From: an uncultured Chlorobiota bacterium | GTDB taxonomy: Bacteria; Bacteroidota; Bacteroidia; Bacteroidales; JAADGE01 | DNA length: 12,658 nt | NCBI GenBank assembly: GCA_947311125.1 | Contig: CAMZKI010000256.1 | Location: 1 to 12,658, forward strand | Reading direction: 5' to 3' | Shown: piece after piece, positions 1 to 6,553 of the stretch | How positions within the stretch are numbered: the stretch's first letter is position 1 | How the letters are laid out: every line of letters begins with the position of its first letter | The notes under the pieces: generated by a model | The model's input: the letters and a program-made list of their open reading frames with translations, nothing else | What the model was told of the DNA's origin: nothing | Database searches by the model: none | Position numbers and translations under genes: made by a program

Positions 1-518
1 GACGCAAAAGAAGAGCGTTCTATTACATTGTTGCTGCAGACAGCAGGGCACCGCGTGACGGTAGGTACATTGAAAGAATCGGTTCGTATAACCCGAATAC
101 CGATCCTGCAACAATTGATCTTAATTTCGACAAAGCCCTCAAATGGCTCCGAAACGGAGCAATTCCTACGGAAACTTGTCGAGCAATACTTTCATACAAA
201 GGGGTTTTGTATAAAAATCATCTTTTAAAAGGAGTCGCAAAAGGTGCTTTAACTGAAGAGGAAGCAGAAAACAAATTCAATGCCTGGATAAAAGAAAAAG
301 AACAAAAAATCCAAGCTAAAGCAGACAAACTTAAAGCCGAATCAAAAGCTGAAAAGGAAAAACGCTTAAAAATTGAAGAGGAAATAAATAAAGCAAGAGC
401 AGAAGAGATTGCCGCAAAACAAAAGCCTGAGGCAGAAGAACAAACCGAAGAGGCTGTAAAAGATGAAAACGCAGAAGAGGTTAAAGAGGAATCAACAGAA
501 GAAAACAAAGAAGACTAA
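1..518 (+). CDS. rpsP: 30S ribosomal protein S16, 5' end missing
   Basis: S16 is a small-subunit protein that binds 16S rRNA and helps assembly of the 30S body. The reading frame is open from base 3 to the stop at 516-518, giving 171 visible residues; about a dozen N-terminal residues lie outside the window. The S16 core covers visible residues 1-75, with the recognisable stretch YYIVAADSRAPRDGRYIERI, then YNPNTDP and the KALKWLRNGAIPT segment. From about residue 80 to the end there is a tail of roughly 90 residues, almost all Glu, Lys and Ala, likely helical or coiled coil. Such tails are usual for S16 of Bacteroidota and absent from the roughly 80-residue E. coli protein. rimM follows after 5 bases, so the two are almost certainly co-transcribed. 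Identity is certain; the role of the tail is unknown. Confidence 0.97.
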   Translation, partial: RKRRAFYYIVAADSRAPRDGRYIERIGSYNPNTDPATIDLNFDKALKWLRNGAIPTETCRAILSYKGVLYKNHLLKGVAKGALTEEEAENKFNAWIKEKEQKIQAKADKLKAESKAEKEKRLKIEEEINKARAEEIAAKQKPEAEEQTEEAVKDENAEEVKEESTEENKED

Positions 519-523
519 ATCTT

Positions 524-1051
524 ATGATACCGGTTTCAGAACTTAAATTAGTTAAAATCGGTGAAATTATAAGAGCTCACGGATACGAAGGTGAAGCAGT
601 TATTAAACTTACGGTTAACTTTGACCAAATGAAATTAACGGAACTTATTTTTCTTGAAACAGAGGGAAATATGGTTCCGTTTTTCTTTTCATATAGCCCT
701 AAACCGTATAAAAAGTCGGGAATGCTTGCAAAATTAGATAATATCAACTCCGACAAGGAAGTTGAAAAACTTATTTATGCTCCTGTTTTTTTACCGGCTC
801 AAAATATTATTCCGGAAAGTAAAGAAAACTCTTTTATTCCTGAAAATTTTGATGTTTTTAATAATGATACTTTTATAGGTAAATCAGGAAATATTCTTAA
901 CATCCCCTCAAATCCTGTTTTAACGGTTTATACCGCCGACAATAAAGAGATTCTCATCCCTGTTAACGATATTTTTTTGAAAGAAATTAACATTGAAAAG
1001 AAAACAATTATTTTCAACCTGCCCGAAGGACTTATTGAAATAAACGGATAG
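524..1051 (+). CDS. rimM: Ribosome maturation factor RimM
   Basis: RimM binds S19 and helps maturation of the 3' domain of 16S rRNA in the 30S head. The 175-residue product has the usual family length. The N-terminal RimM barrel (about residues 8-85) opens with the family signature KIGEIIRAHGYEGE at 11-24. A PRC-barrel-like second half (about 95-170) contains LIPVNDIFL and ends in the short ...PEGLIEING tail. Start: ATG at 524, 5 bases after the rpsP stop, so translation may be coupled to rpsP. rpsP-rimM is a widely conserved pair, but the trmD and rplS genes that follow in many bacteria are absent here; an exonuclease III gene follows instead. Sequence conservation in RimM is modest, so the call rests on the N-terminal motif, length and neighbour together. 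Confidence 0.93.
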   Translation: MIPVSELKLVKIGEIIRAHGYEGEAVIKLTVNFDQMKLTELIFLETEGNMVPFFFSYSPKPYKKSGMLAKLDNINSDKEVEKLIYAPVFLPAQNIIPESKENSFIPENFDVFNNDTFIGKSGNILNIPSNPVLTVYTADNKEILIPVNDIFLKEINIEKKTIIFNLPEGLIEING

Positions 1052-1087
1052 TCTTTTGCATTTATTACAGAAACAGATACTATCGTA

Positions 1088-1861
1088 ATGACACAAAAAA
1101 TCATATCATACAACGTAAACGGTATACGTGCCGCATTAAAAAAAGGATTTGCCGAATGGCTCAGCTCAGAAAATCCGGATATAGTTTGCATACAAGAAAC
1201 AAAAGCAATGCCCGAACAAATCGAAAGCGAAATTTTTGAAAAATCAGGATATAAAACATACTGGTTTTCAGCACAAAAAAAAGGATACAGCGGAGTAGGA
1301 ATTCTGACAAAAAAACAACCCGACCATATCGAATACGGAATGGGAATCGAAAAATATGATAACGAGGGTCGTTTTTTAAGAGCCGATTTCGGCAATATTT
1401 CGGTTATAAGCGTTTACCATCCTTCGGGTTCAAGCGGCAGCGAAAGACAAGCGTTTAAAATGCAATGGCTTGAAGATTTTCAAAATTATGTGAAAGAACT
1501 GAAAAAAACACGTCCGAACTTAATTATTTCCGGCGATTTTAATATATGCCGCCTTTGGATTGATATTCACAACCCTGAAAAACAACAAAATACATCCGGT
1601 TTTCTGCCTGAAGAAAGAGAATGGTTTCAATCATTTGTTGAAGACGGCTTTATTGATTCTTTCAGAAAATTTAATGAGAAACCGCATAATTACAGCTGGT
1701 GGAGTTACAGGGCAAATGCAAGAACAAACAACAAGGGATGGCGCATTGACTACCATATGGTAAGCAAAAATTTGGAAGACAAAATAAAAAACGCTTATAT
1801 CCTTCCGGATGTAAAACATTCAGACCATTGCCCTGTAGTAGCTGAAGTTGATTTCCAATAA
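1088..1861 (+). CDS. xth: Exonuclease III / AP endonuclease
   Basis: Mg-dependent enzyme of the exonuclease III family (EEP superfamily). It cuts DNA 5' of abasic sites and trims 3' blocked ends in base excision repair. The 257-residue product matches the family length and carries the active-site set: SYNVNGIRA at 7-15, Glu37 in CIQETKA, Tyr110-His111, Asp150 and Asn152 in GDFNIC, Asp221 in GWRIDYHMVS, and Asp246-His247 in the closing SDHCPV box. After GDFNIC the residues read RLWIDIHNP, a local variant of the common HxxIDIxxP stretch. Start is the ATG at 1088; no clear ribosome-binding site is visible, as is usual in this phylum. The gene lies 36 bases after rimM with no terminator between, so it may be the last gene of the rpsP transcript. 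A two-way terminator follows at 1867-1891. Family assignment is certain; the choice of gene symbol (xth/exoA) is a matter of convention. Confidence 0.96.
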   Translation: MTQKIISYNVNGIRAALKKGFAEWLSSENPDIVCIQETKAMPEQIESEIFEKSGYKTYWFSAQKKGYSGVGILTKKQPDHIEYGMGIEKYDNEGRFLRADFGNISVISVYHPSGSSGSERQAFKMQWLEDFQNYVKELKKTRPNLIISGDFNICRLWIDIHNPEKQQNTSGFLPEEREWFQSFVEDGFIDSFRKFNEKPHNYSWWSYRANARTNNKGWRIDYHMVSKNLEDKIKNAYILPDVKHSDHCPVVAEVDFQ

Positions 1862-1866
1862 AAAAA

Positions 1867-1891
1867 TGCGGCTTCCGTTGACGAAACCGCA
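1867..1891. terminator. Two-way hairpin terminator between convergent genes
   Basis: TGCGG...CCGCA arms with an inner TTC/GAA pairing separated by one mismatch, loop CGTTGAC. On the minus strand the stem is followed by six T (1866-1861); on the plus strand by CCTTTTGTTT. It sits between the converging ends of the exonuclease III gene (stop at 1861) and the coiled-coil gene (stop at 1916), and probably serves both. Confidence 0.75.
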
Positions 1892-1915
1892 CCTTTTGTT
1901 TCCCCGAAAATAACT

Positions 1916-2290
1916 TTACAACTCCTCGGGTTTGTCTTTTTTATCAACCTGTTTATGATAAAAATCCGAAACTTTGTCGCCTACTTTAGACAAAAAACCT
2001 TTGGTTTTTTCTGCAAATTCGGTAAATTTCTTGTCTAACGTATCAATAATGCTGTCTGTCTGATATTTTTCTTTAAAAGCATTCATTTCAGTTTCAAATT
2101 TATCATCAGGAACTTCTCTTAACTTTTCAAGATCTTTGTCAAAACTCTTTTTTTTCTCTTCCATTTGTTTTATCTCATCCTCAAGTTCTTTGCGTTTTTT
2201 TTCGGCATATAATTTTGATTTTTCAATCTTAGCCTCTAACTCTTTAGAGATGATATCGGCTTCTTTTAAGAAAAAGTCTCTTTCTTCCAT
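1916..2290 (-). CDS. Small cytosolic coiled-coil protein, function unknown
   Basis: I do not recognise a named family. The 124-residue product is very rich in Lys and Glu, has no signal peptide and no membrane segment, so it should be cytosolic. Residues about 5-60 form a continuous charged helix with heptad-like spacing of Leu/Ile (SKELEAKIEKSKLYAEKKRK and onward). A PDD break near 61-63 follows, then a second amphipathic helical part (about 65-115) with FAEKTKGFLSKVGDKVSDFY. It ends in a charged tail, DKKDKPEEL. Start is the ATG at 2290. It is a single-gene unit with its own Bacteroidota-type promoter (2326-2356) and a terminator at 1867-1891, and diverges from the frameshifted lipoprotein gene. 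It could be a small structural or stress-related helical protein, but nothing in the sequence decides this. Confidence 0.8.
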   Translation of the reverse strand: MEERDFFLKEADIISKELEAKIEKSKLYAEKKRKELEDEIKQMEEKKKSFDKDLEKLREVPDDKFETEMNAFKEKYQTDSIIDTLDKKFTEFAEKTKGFLSKVGDKVSDFYHKQVDKKDKPEEL

Positions 2291-2325
2291 AGCTATTGTT
2301 TTTTAAATGTTTAATAAAATAATCT

Positions 2326-2356
2326 CAAAAATACAAAAATAAAAACTCAGAATCAA
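2326..2356 (-). promoter_or_regulatory. Bacteroidota-type promoter for the coiled-coil gene
   Basis: Read on the minus strand: TTG at 2356-2354, a 20-base spacer, then TATTTTTG at 2333-2326, an exact match to the -7 consensus TAnnTTTG. The spacer is within one base of the usual 19. The ATG at 2290 lies about 35 bases downstream, leaving a short leader. Confidence 0.65.
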
Positions 2357-2395
2357 GAATATTCCTTTTTTTAGACATAATATATAAAAATATTG

Positions 2396-2403
2396 TAATT
2401 TTG
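2396..2403 (+). promoter_or_regulatory. -7 box for the lipoprotein gene, near-leaderless
   Basis: TAATTTTG matches TAnnTTTG exactly. No good TTTG is seen at the expected -33 position. The box ends only 6 bases before the ATG at 2410, so a transcript begun from it would have almost no leader. Either translation is leaderless or this match is not the true promoter. Confidence 0.4.
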
Positions 2404-2409
2404 TTCTTG

Positions 2410-3181
2410 ATGAGCAAAAAAGTATTTTTCATATTAATTATTTCTGCAGTCGTATTTTTTTTTTACTTGTAAGCAACCTGAAAAAATTGCTCCGCCCATA
2501 CCGCAAAGCAACAGTTTTGTAATTGATTTATCCTACTTTTCCGCTCCGGACACAGGGAGCAATACCGTAAACTATGCATTGGCGTACAGAAATATTTCAT
2601 TTTGGAAATTTTTATTCGAAGACTCTCTTGCGTTGCATAAAAATCTTTTCGCTTCTGTTTCCGACAAAAAATTAGAATATCAGGATAATAATACCTGGCT
2701 TATTTCGGAAGAATTTACCGAAAGCAACGATACATACCTTATTAATTATTTTGAAATTATTAAAGATGATACTGTTTTTACAAAGCTTTTCATCTCCCTT
2801 GATTCAACATATTTATATTTGCCTGTTTTTGACGGTTGGTTTTTACCCGACTCTACAAACGGCTTTTGGCAATTAAACAAACCTGATACCGGAAATACTT
2901 ACGTAAAATATATAAAAACAGACCGCAATTTTATTTCTGAATATGAGCAGGAACTGAAAGTAACTTATCTATATCCTGATGAGAATAACGGAAACTATAT
3001 CCTGATTAAAGATTCTTTATTTTATGAATATGATATATATATTGATATTTTTGAAAAAATAACAGAAAATCATACATATATCCAATTCGGACAACAATCC
3101 CTTGTCGGCAAGGTTAAAGATTTACAATATTTCGGAGATACCCTCTGGCATTACTGGAATGAGAACAGGGTTGACAATTAA
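2410..3181 (+). pseudogene. Lipoprotein gene interrupted by a T10 tract (frameshift in the signal peptide)
   Basis: From the ATG at 2410 the frame reads MSKKVFFILIISAVVFFFYL and then stops just after a run of ten T (2455-2464). If one T is removed, the same start continues as ...VVFFFTCKQPEKIAPPIP, a typical lipoprotein signal with the acylated Cys at residue 20, and stays open to 3181 (256 residues). The frame downstream of the T run has no stop from 2465 to 3181. Without the correction the only start is a TTG at 2579, which would drop the export signal. The mature part is an acidic, aromatic-rich, probably beta-rich exported domain with no family I recognise (for example LPVFDGWFLPDSTNGFWQL). 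It may be a recent pseudogene, a phase-variable gene, a gene read by polymerase slippage, or a sequencing error in a homopolymer. It stands alone, convergent with kdsA. Confidence 0.75.
2455..2464 (+). repeat. Homopolymer of ten T at the frameshift point
   Basis: Uninterrupted T10 between GTA and ACTTGT inside the hydrophobic signal-peptide codons of the lipoprotein gene. Ten T puts the gene out of frame; nine would put it in frame. Runs of this length are prone to replication and transcription slippage and to base-calling errors. Confidence 0.9.
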
Positions 3182-3207
3182 AGCGATTTCGATTGTAATT
3201 TTTTCGG

Positions 3208-4032
3208 TTACTGAAACGAAATAATAGCCTCTCTTATTTTAACCAAACGTTTCAATAACTCCTCTGCAGAATTAAGATACAACATATTTGCCCCGTCAGA
3301 CTTTGCCTTTGCCGGATTAGGATGTGTTTCCATAAAAATACCGTCTGCTCCTACAGCAATTGCCGCTTTGCCTATTGTCTCAATCATTTCCGGTTGTCCG
3401 CCGGTTACTCCGCTCGACCTGTTAGGTTGTTGTAAGGAATGTGTTATGTCAACTATTACCGGAAATCCTGTTTTCTTCATAATCGGAACAGATCGAAAAT
3501 CGACTATTAAATCTCCGTATCCGAACATTGTGCCTCTGTCGGTAAGTATAATTCTGTTATTCCCGGAATCGATAACTTTTTGAGCAGCAAATTTCATTGC
3601 ATCAGGCGACATAAACTGCCCTTTTTTGATATTAACGTATTTCCCCGTTTTTGCTGCAGCAATAAGCAGGTCTGTTTGTCTTGACAAAAAAGCCGGTATT
3701 TGTAAAATATCAATATCAAAGCCTTCAGTTTTTTTTGCATCTTCCGGAGAATGAATATCCGTAACAACAGGAACATATAATTGTTCTTTCACTTTTTGCA
3801 GAATTTTCAATGCTTTTTCATCACCGATTCCGGTAAAAGAATCAATACGCGAACGATTGGCTTTTTTAAAAGATGCTTTAAAAACAAACGGAATTTTCAG
3901 TTTATCCGTAATCTTTAACAAATGTTCGGCAATTTCAAAAACGTTTTCTTCGCTTTCCACAACACAAGGCCCGGCAAGTAAGAAAAAATTATTACCGCCG
4001 GCATATCTGATATTTTTAATTTCTTGTATCAT
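3208..4032 (-). CDS. kdsA: 3-deoxy-8-phosphooctulonate synthase (KDO-8-P synthase)
   Basis: Condenses phosphoenolpyruvate with arabinose 5-phosphate to KDO-8-phosphate, the cytosolic first committed step toward the KDO sugar of lipopolysaccharide. The 274 residues match the family length. Landmarks: LLAGPCVVES at 18-27, FKASFKKANRSRIDS at 51-65, QIPAFLSRQTDL at 111-122, KKGQFMSP at 136-143, TDRGTMFGYGDL at 164-175, FMETHPNP at 233-240 and SDGAN at 245-249. Cys23, His198, Glu235 and Asp246 fall at the spacing of the four metal ligands known from the Aquifex enzyme (Cys11, His185, Glu222, Asp233), so this should be the metal-dependent class; E. coli KdsA has Asn in place of the Cys. I chose the ATG at 4032. 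A longer frame reaches 4176, but it would run through the divergent promoter region and into the neighbouring gene, and its extra residues do not resemble KdsA. Confidence 0.96.
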   Translation of the reverse strand: MIQEIKNIRYAGGNNFFLLAGPCVVESEENVFEIAEHLLKITDKLKIPFVFKASFKKANRSRIDSFTGIGDEKALKILQKVKEQLYVPVVTDIHSPEDAKKTEGFDIDILQIPAFLSRQTDLLIAAAKTGKYVNIKKGQFMSPDAMKFAAQKVIDSGNNRIILTDRGTMFGYGDLIVDFRSVPIMKKTGFPVIVDITHSLQQPNRSSGVTGGQPEMIETIGKAAIAVGADGIFMETHPNPAKAKSDGANMLYLNSAEELLKRLVKIREAIISFQ

Positions 4033-4044
4033 TTTTTTAAGAAG

Positions 4045-4052
4045 CAAAGATA
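4045..4052 (-). promoter_or_regulatory. -7 promoter box for kdsA
   Basis: On the minus strand TATCTTTG, an exact TAnnTTTG match, 12 bases before the kdsA ATG at 4032. A TTTG lies upstream at 4072-4069 but with a 16-base spacer, shorter than the usual 19. It supports the start at 4032 rather than the longer frame. Confidence 0.55.
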
Positions 4053-4090
4053 TACATTTTTTATAATGCAAAATATTAAAAAGAATCCGG

Positions 4091-4098
4091 TATTTTTG
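4091..4098 (+). promoter_or_regulatory. -7 promoter box for the methionine sulfoxide reductase gene
   Basis: TATTTTTG, an exact TAnnTTTG match, 25 bases before the ATG at 4124. No clear TTTG is seen 19 bases upstream. The kdsA box faces the other way 38 bases to the left, so the two upstream regions overlap. Confidence 0.5.
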
Positions 4099-4123
4099 CA
4101 AATTGAAATTAATTAAACTTTTT

Positions 4124-4597
4124 ATGACAAAAACTCTGACAATAAACAACAAGTTAAGTAAAGAAGAAAAATACAAAGCACTTCTTCCGCAAATTAAAGC
4201 TTTGCTTGCCGGAGAAGATGATTTTATAGCAAACCTTGCAAATACCGCATCGGCACTGTATTTCGGAATGGGTTTTTTTTGGGTCGGATTTTACATCGTA
4301 AAAAATAATGAACTTGTTCTCGGTCCTTTTCACGGACCCGTTGCCTGCACTCGCATACAATACGGCAGAGGCGTTTGCGGAACGGCTTGGAAAAACAAAG
4401 AAACAATCATTGTTTCGGATGTGGATAAATTTCCCGACCATATCGCTTGCAGCAGCGATTCAAAATCCGAAATCGTAATTTGCGGAATAAAAAACGACAC
4501 CGTTCAATTTGTGCTTGATATCGACAGCAACAAACTTGACGATTTTGATGAAATTGACAGAAAATATTTAGAAGAATTGATTGAAATTATTAAATAA
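4124..4597 (+). CDS. msrC: Free-methionine-(R)-sulfoxide reductase, GAF domain
   Basis: Reduces free L-methionine-(R)-S-oxide to methionine in the cytosol, with thioredoxin as the usual reductant. The 157 residues form a single GAF domain. Signature parts are LGMGFFWVGFYIV-like (GMGFFWVGFYIV at 48-59), LGPFHGPVACTRI at 66-78, GRGVCGTAW at 81-89 and the SDVDKFPDHIACSSDSKSEI stretch at 98-117. Cys75, Cys85 and Cys109 keep the exact spacing (10 and 24) of the three conserved cysteines of E. coli fRMsr (Cys84, Cys94, Cys118), so the redox site is intact; a fourth Cys is at 120. I chose the ATG at 4124; a TTG 21 bases upstream is in frame but closer to the promoter box and adds residues atypical of the family. 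It is a single gene, divergent from kdsA and convergent with the OmpA-type gene. Confidence 0.92.
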   Translation: MTKTLTINNKLSKEEKYKALLPQIKALLAGEDDFIANLANTASALYFGMGFFWVGFYIVKNNELVLGPFHGPVACTRIQYGRGVCGTAWKNKETIIVSDVDKFPDHIACSSDSKSEIVICGIKNDTVQFVLDIDSNKLDDFDEIDRKYLEELIEIIK

Positions 4598-4600
4598 AAA

Positions 4601-4619
4601 GCTCGGAAAAACGCCGAGC
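4601..4619. terminator. Hairpin terminator between convergent genes
   Basis: Perfect GCTCGG/CCGAGC stem of 6 bp with a 7-base loop. On the minus strand it is followed by TTTTTATTTA, a good U-tract, so it mainly ends the three-gene envelope operon. On the plus strand it lies 3 bases after the reductase stop but lacks a clear T run, though it may still slow that transcript. Confidence 0.75.
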
Positions 4620-4625
4620 GTAAAA

Positions 4626-5618
4626 TTACCTTTCAACAATTTCAACCCGTCTGTTTCGTGCTTTTCCGCCGTCGGTTCGGTTGCTCGTTACCGGCGATAA
4701 ATTTGCAATGCCGTATGCCGACAGTTGTTCCGCATTTACTCCGTATTTTGTAACGAGCTCATTCATAACTGTTTTTGCTCTGTTCTCCGACAAAATTTTG
4801 TTTGCAGAAAAATCTCCGGTATTGTCGGTATGTCCAACGATGAAAAATTTCTTATCAGAATGTGTTTTCAAATAGTCGGCAATATTTTTCATTTGTTTAT
4901 CCGATTTTGCATCAATTTCGGCACTTCCGGTTGCAAAATGAATATCATAAAATATCGAATGTCCGGTAAACTCAATATTTTGTGCGATATTTTCGGCAGA
5001 TACCAAACCCAATTCCAACGGTACGGTTTCTATAACCGACTGATTTACAATGATGAAATCTTGTCCGTAATTTCCGCCCGGACAAATATACAGGTTCACA
5101 TACACATCCGAAGAATCTTTTACGCCTTTTGCAACCACGTAGTAATAGTCTTTATCGCAGTCGGTGCCGTAACTTCCGTCCGGAAAATTTGCAAACGCTT
5201 GTTTGTCGCCCCCGTAATAATCTTCTCGATAAAAACAACTGTTTTTATTATGCTCAATGTAAAGAATATTGTATCCGGCAATCGTCAGTGCATTTTTATA
5301 ATTTTCGTAAACTTTTAGAGCACTTTCCTTTAAAGGGATAAGATATTGGGTATTGTAAATTTTTCCTTTAACGGCAATATATTTTTTGAAAAACTGTCCG
5401 TGTCCCGCAAAATCTTTTCTTACCGGCTCGTCTAATCCGAGATAAAATTCGCCGTAATTTACGGTATTACACTCTTGTATTACGGCTCCCTTATATTCGG
5501 AGATTCCCGGATAATTCTTACATCCGCTTTTATTGGATGTTCTCGGCTGGTCTTGTGCAAAAATATTTGTCGTAAGAAATAAGGCAAACGATACGATAAG
5601 TAATGTTGATTTTTTCAT
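4626..5618 (-). CDS. Exported OmpA-domain protein with an N-terminal uncharacterised domain
   Basis: Predicted envelope protein of 330 residues. Signal peptide 1-21 (MKKSTLLIVSFALFLTTNIFA, cleavage before Gln22). Residues about 30-190 form a separate domain starting GCKNYPGISEYKGA and holding VYENYKNALTIAGYNILY near 103-120; its layout resembles the DUF4892 domain found before OmpA domains in other bacteria, but I only judge this by eye. It carries five Cys (33, 50, 128, 154, 179), which could form periplasmic disulfides. Residues about 224-330 are an OmpA C-terminal peptidoglycan-binding domain: FATGSAEID, FIVGHTDNTGDFSANKILSE-type core, SENRAKTV, and NRRVEIVER at the end. The start is the ATG at 5618 because AAAGGAG lies 8 bases upstream; a TTG two codons earlier is in frame but is too close to that site. 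Last gene of a three-gene operon. Confidence 0.9.
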   Translation of the reverse strand: MKKSTLLIVSFALFLTTNIFAQDQPRTSNKSGCKNYPGISEYKGAVIQECNTVNYGEFYLGLDEPVRKDFAGHGQFFKKYIAVKGKIYNTQYLIPLKESALKVYENYKNALTIAGYNILYIEHNKNSCFYREDYYGGDKQAFANFPDGSYGTDCDKDYYYVVAKGVKDSSDVYVNLYICPGGNYGQDFIIVNQSVIETVPLELGLVSAENIAQNIEFTGHSIFYDIHFATGSAEIDAKSDKQMKNIADYLKTHSDKKFFIVGHTDNTGDFSANKILSENRAKTVMNELVTKYGVNAEQLSAYGIANLSPVTSNRTDGGKARNRRVEIVER

Positions 5619-5626
5619 TTTCAATA

Positions 5627-5633
5627 CTCCTTT
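5627..5633 (-). promoter_or_regulatory. Shine-Dalgarno site that fixes the OmpA-type gene start
   Basis: AAAGGAG on the minus strand, 8 bases before the ATG at 5618 and directly after the stop of the preceding gene. Strong Shine-Dalgarno sites are uncommon in Bacteroidota, so this one is notable. It may give the distal gene translation independent of the two upstream genes. Confidence 0.6.
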
Positions 5634-6551
5634 TTAATGGTTATTTTTAATACTGTTTTCTAATTCTTTTACTGTTTTTACGTAGTAAGTGTTATAACTG
5701 TCAGCATTCATTTTATTTTTGTAACTTATTGATTTTAATGCTTTTCTGCTTAATTTTTCCTTGTTTTTTCTCATTTTAACAATCATTTTCCTTATTTGAT
5801 TTTCGTCAAATTGAGAAACAAGCTGCTTTAATACGGCATTTCTGCTTAATTCATTGCCTTTTTTATAAATAATGTAATTTTTATATCTTCTGTTTGATTG
5901 CGGGTAAACATCTTTTAAAATAATACTCCAATCGGCACAACTAATATTCTTTAAATAACTTTTTCGCAAATTTTTTAAGTAAGCAAAACTGTTTTTATCT
6001 GCCCAAGATACATTTTCCGGCAAGGCGTTAATTATTATTGTTTTTTTTGTATTTATCTGATATACAAATATTTTTGAAGTGTTTTTAACGGCTTTTATTA
6101 ATTTAACGGAATCTTCTTTATCGTGAACATACTTTTTTGCCGATTGAATATCAAAATCGTTTGCATCAGGAAATTTGTAATATATTAAAGTGTCGTTAAA
6201 AGCAAGTTCTGAATTCAGATAATTCTGTTTTCTCGGATAAAGGATAAAAAAATCTTTAAAATCTGCAATGCGATATAATTTTTCTTTTTTAATATCAAAA
6301 TAATAAACTGCCGCATCAAAATAAACGGTTTTTGATTTGCCTCCGTCCGGAAATTTTGATATACCCGCAGGCATTTTATATAATCTGTTTACTGCGGTAA
6401 ATGCAAATGCCGAACTGTCTTTTTTCCAAGCATATCTGTATGAATAATCAGTACTGATATTCAGATAAGGCGACCGGCAGGAACTAAAAAAAAGCAGAAT
6501 AATAATTCCGGTTGTAATAAAATTCCGTTTGTATCGGATTGTTTTCTTCAT
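5634..6551 (-). CDS. Lipoprotein of unknown function
   Basis: Not a family I recognise. The 305-residue product begins MKKTIRYKRN, then a hydrophobic stretch and the lipobox FFSSC, giving an acylated Cys at residue 25, so it is anchored in the envelope. The mature part is basic and rich in Lys, Tyr and Asn, with segments such as VYYFDIKKEKLYRIADF and ALPENVSWADKNSFAYL that read like short beta-strand repeats of WD40/TolB-like exported proteins, but this is a weak impression. A more helical, Lys-rich part (about 240-300, RKMIVKMRKNKEKLSRKALK) closes it. It is the middle gene of the operon: its ATG lies 2 bases after the stop of the barrel gene and its stop is 15 bases before the OmpA-type start. 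The setting suggests that the three products act together in the outer membrane or periplasm. Confidence 0.85.
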   Translation of the reverse strand: MKKTIRYKRNFITTGIIILLFFSSCRSPYLNISTDYSYRYAWKKDSSAFAFTAVNRLYKMPAGISKFPDGGKSKTVYFDAAVYYFDIKKEKLYRIADFKDFFILYPRKQNYLNSELAFNDTLIYYKFPDANDFDIQSAKKYVHDKEDSVKLIKAVKNTSKIFVYQINTKKTIIINALPENVSWADKNSFAYLKNLRKSYLKNISCADWSIILKDVYPQSNRRYKNYIIYKKGNELSRNAVLKQLVSQFDENQIRKMIVKMRKNKEKLSRKALKSISYKNKMNADSYNTYYVKTVKELENSIKNNH

Positions 6552-6553
6552 TC

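Noticed and set aside
28..228. 66-codon frame at the left edge
   Set aside because: It overlaps rpsP in another frame; the frame starting at base 3 gives the S16 core without a break.
218..508. Ser/Phe-rich frame on the minus strand
   Set aside because: It is the complement of the Glu/Lys codons of the S16 tail.
1052..1087. Hairpin from GATAGT and ACTATC between rimM and exonuclease III
   Set aside because: A 6-bp stem with a loop of over 20 bases and no T run is too weak to call a terminator.
928..1395. 155-codon open frame on the minus strand
   Set aside because: It lies antisense to the end of rimM and the start of the exonuclease III gene, both of which have clear family motifs; the translation has no family features.
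4033..4176. N-terminal extension of kdsA by 48 residues
   Set aside because: It crosses two promoter boxes and the start of the divergent reductase gene, and the family normally begins near the ATG at 4032.
4725..5318. 197-codon open frame on the plus strand
   Set aside because: Fully antisense to the OmpA-domain gene, which has a signal peptide, a ribosome-binding site and conserved motifs; the plus-strand product is a composition shadow.
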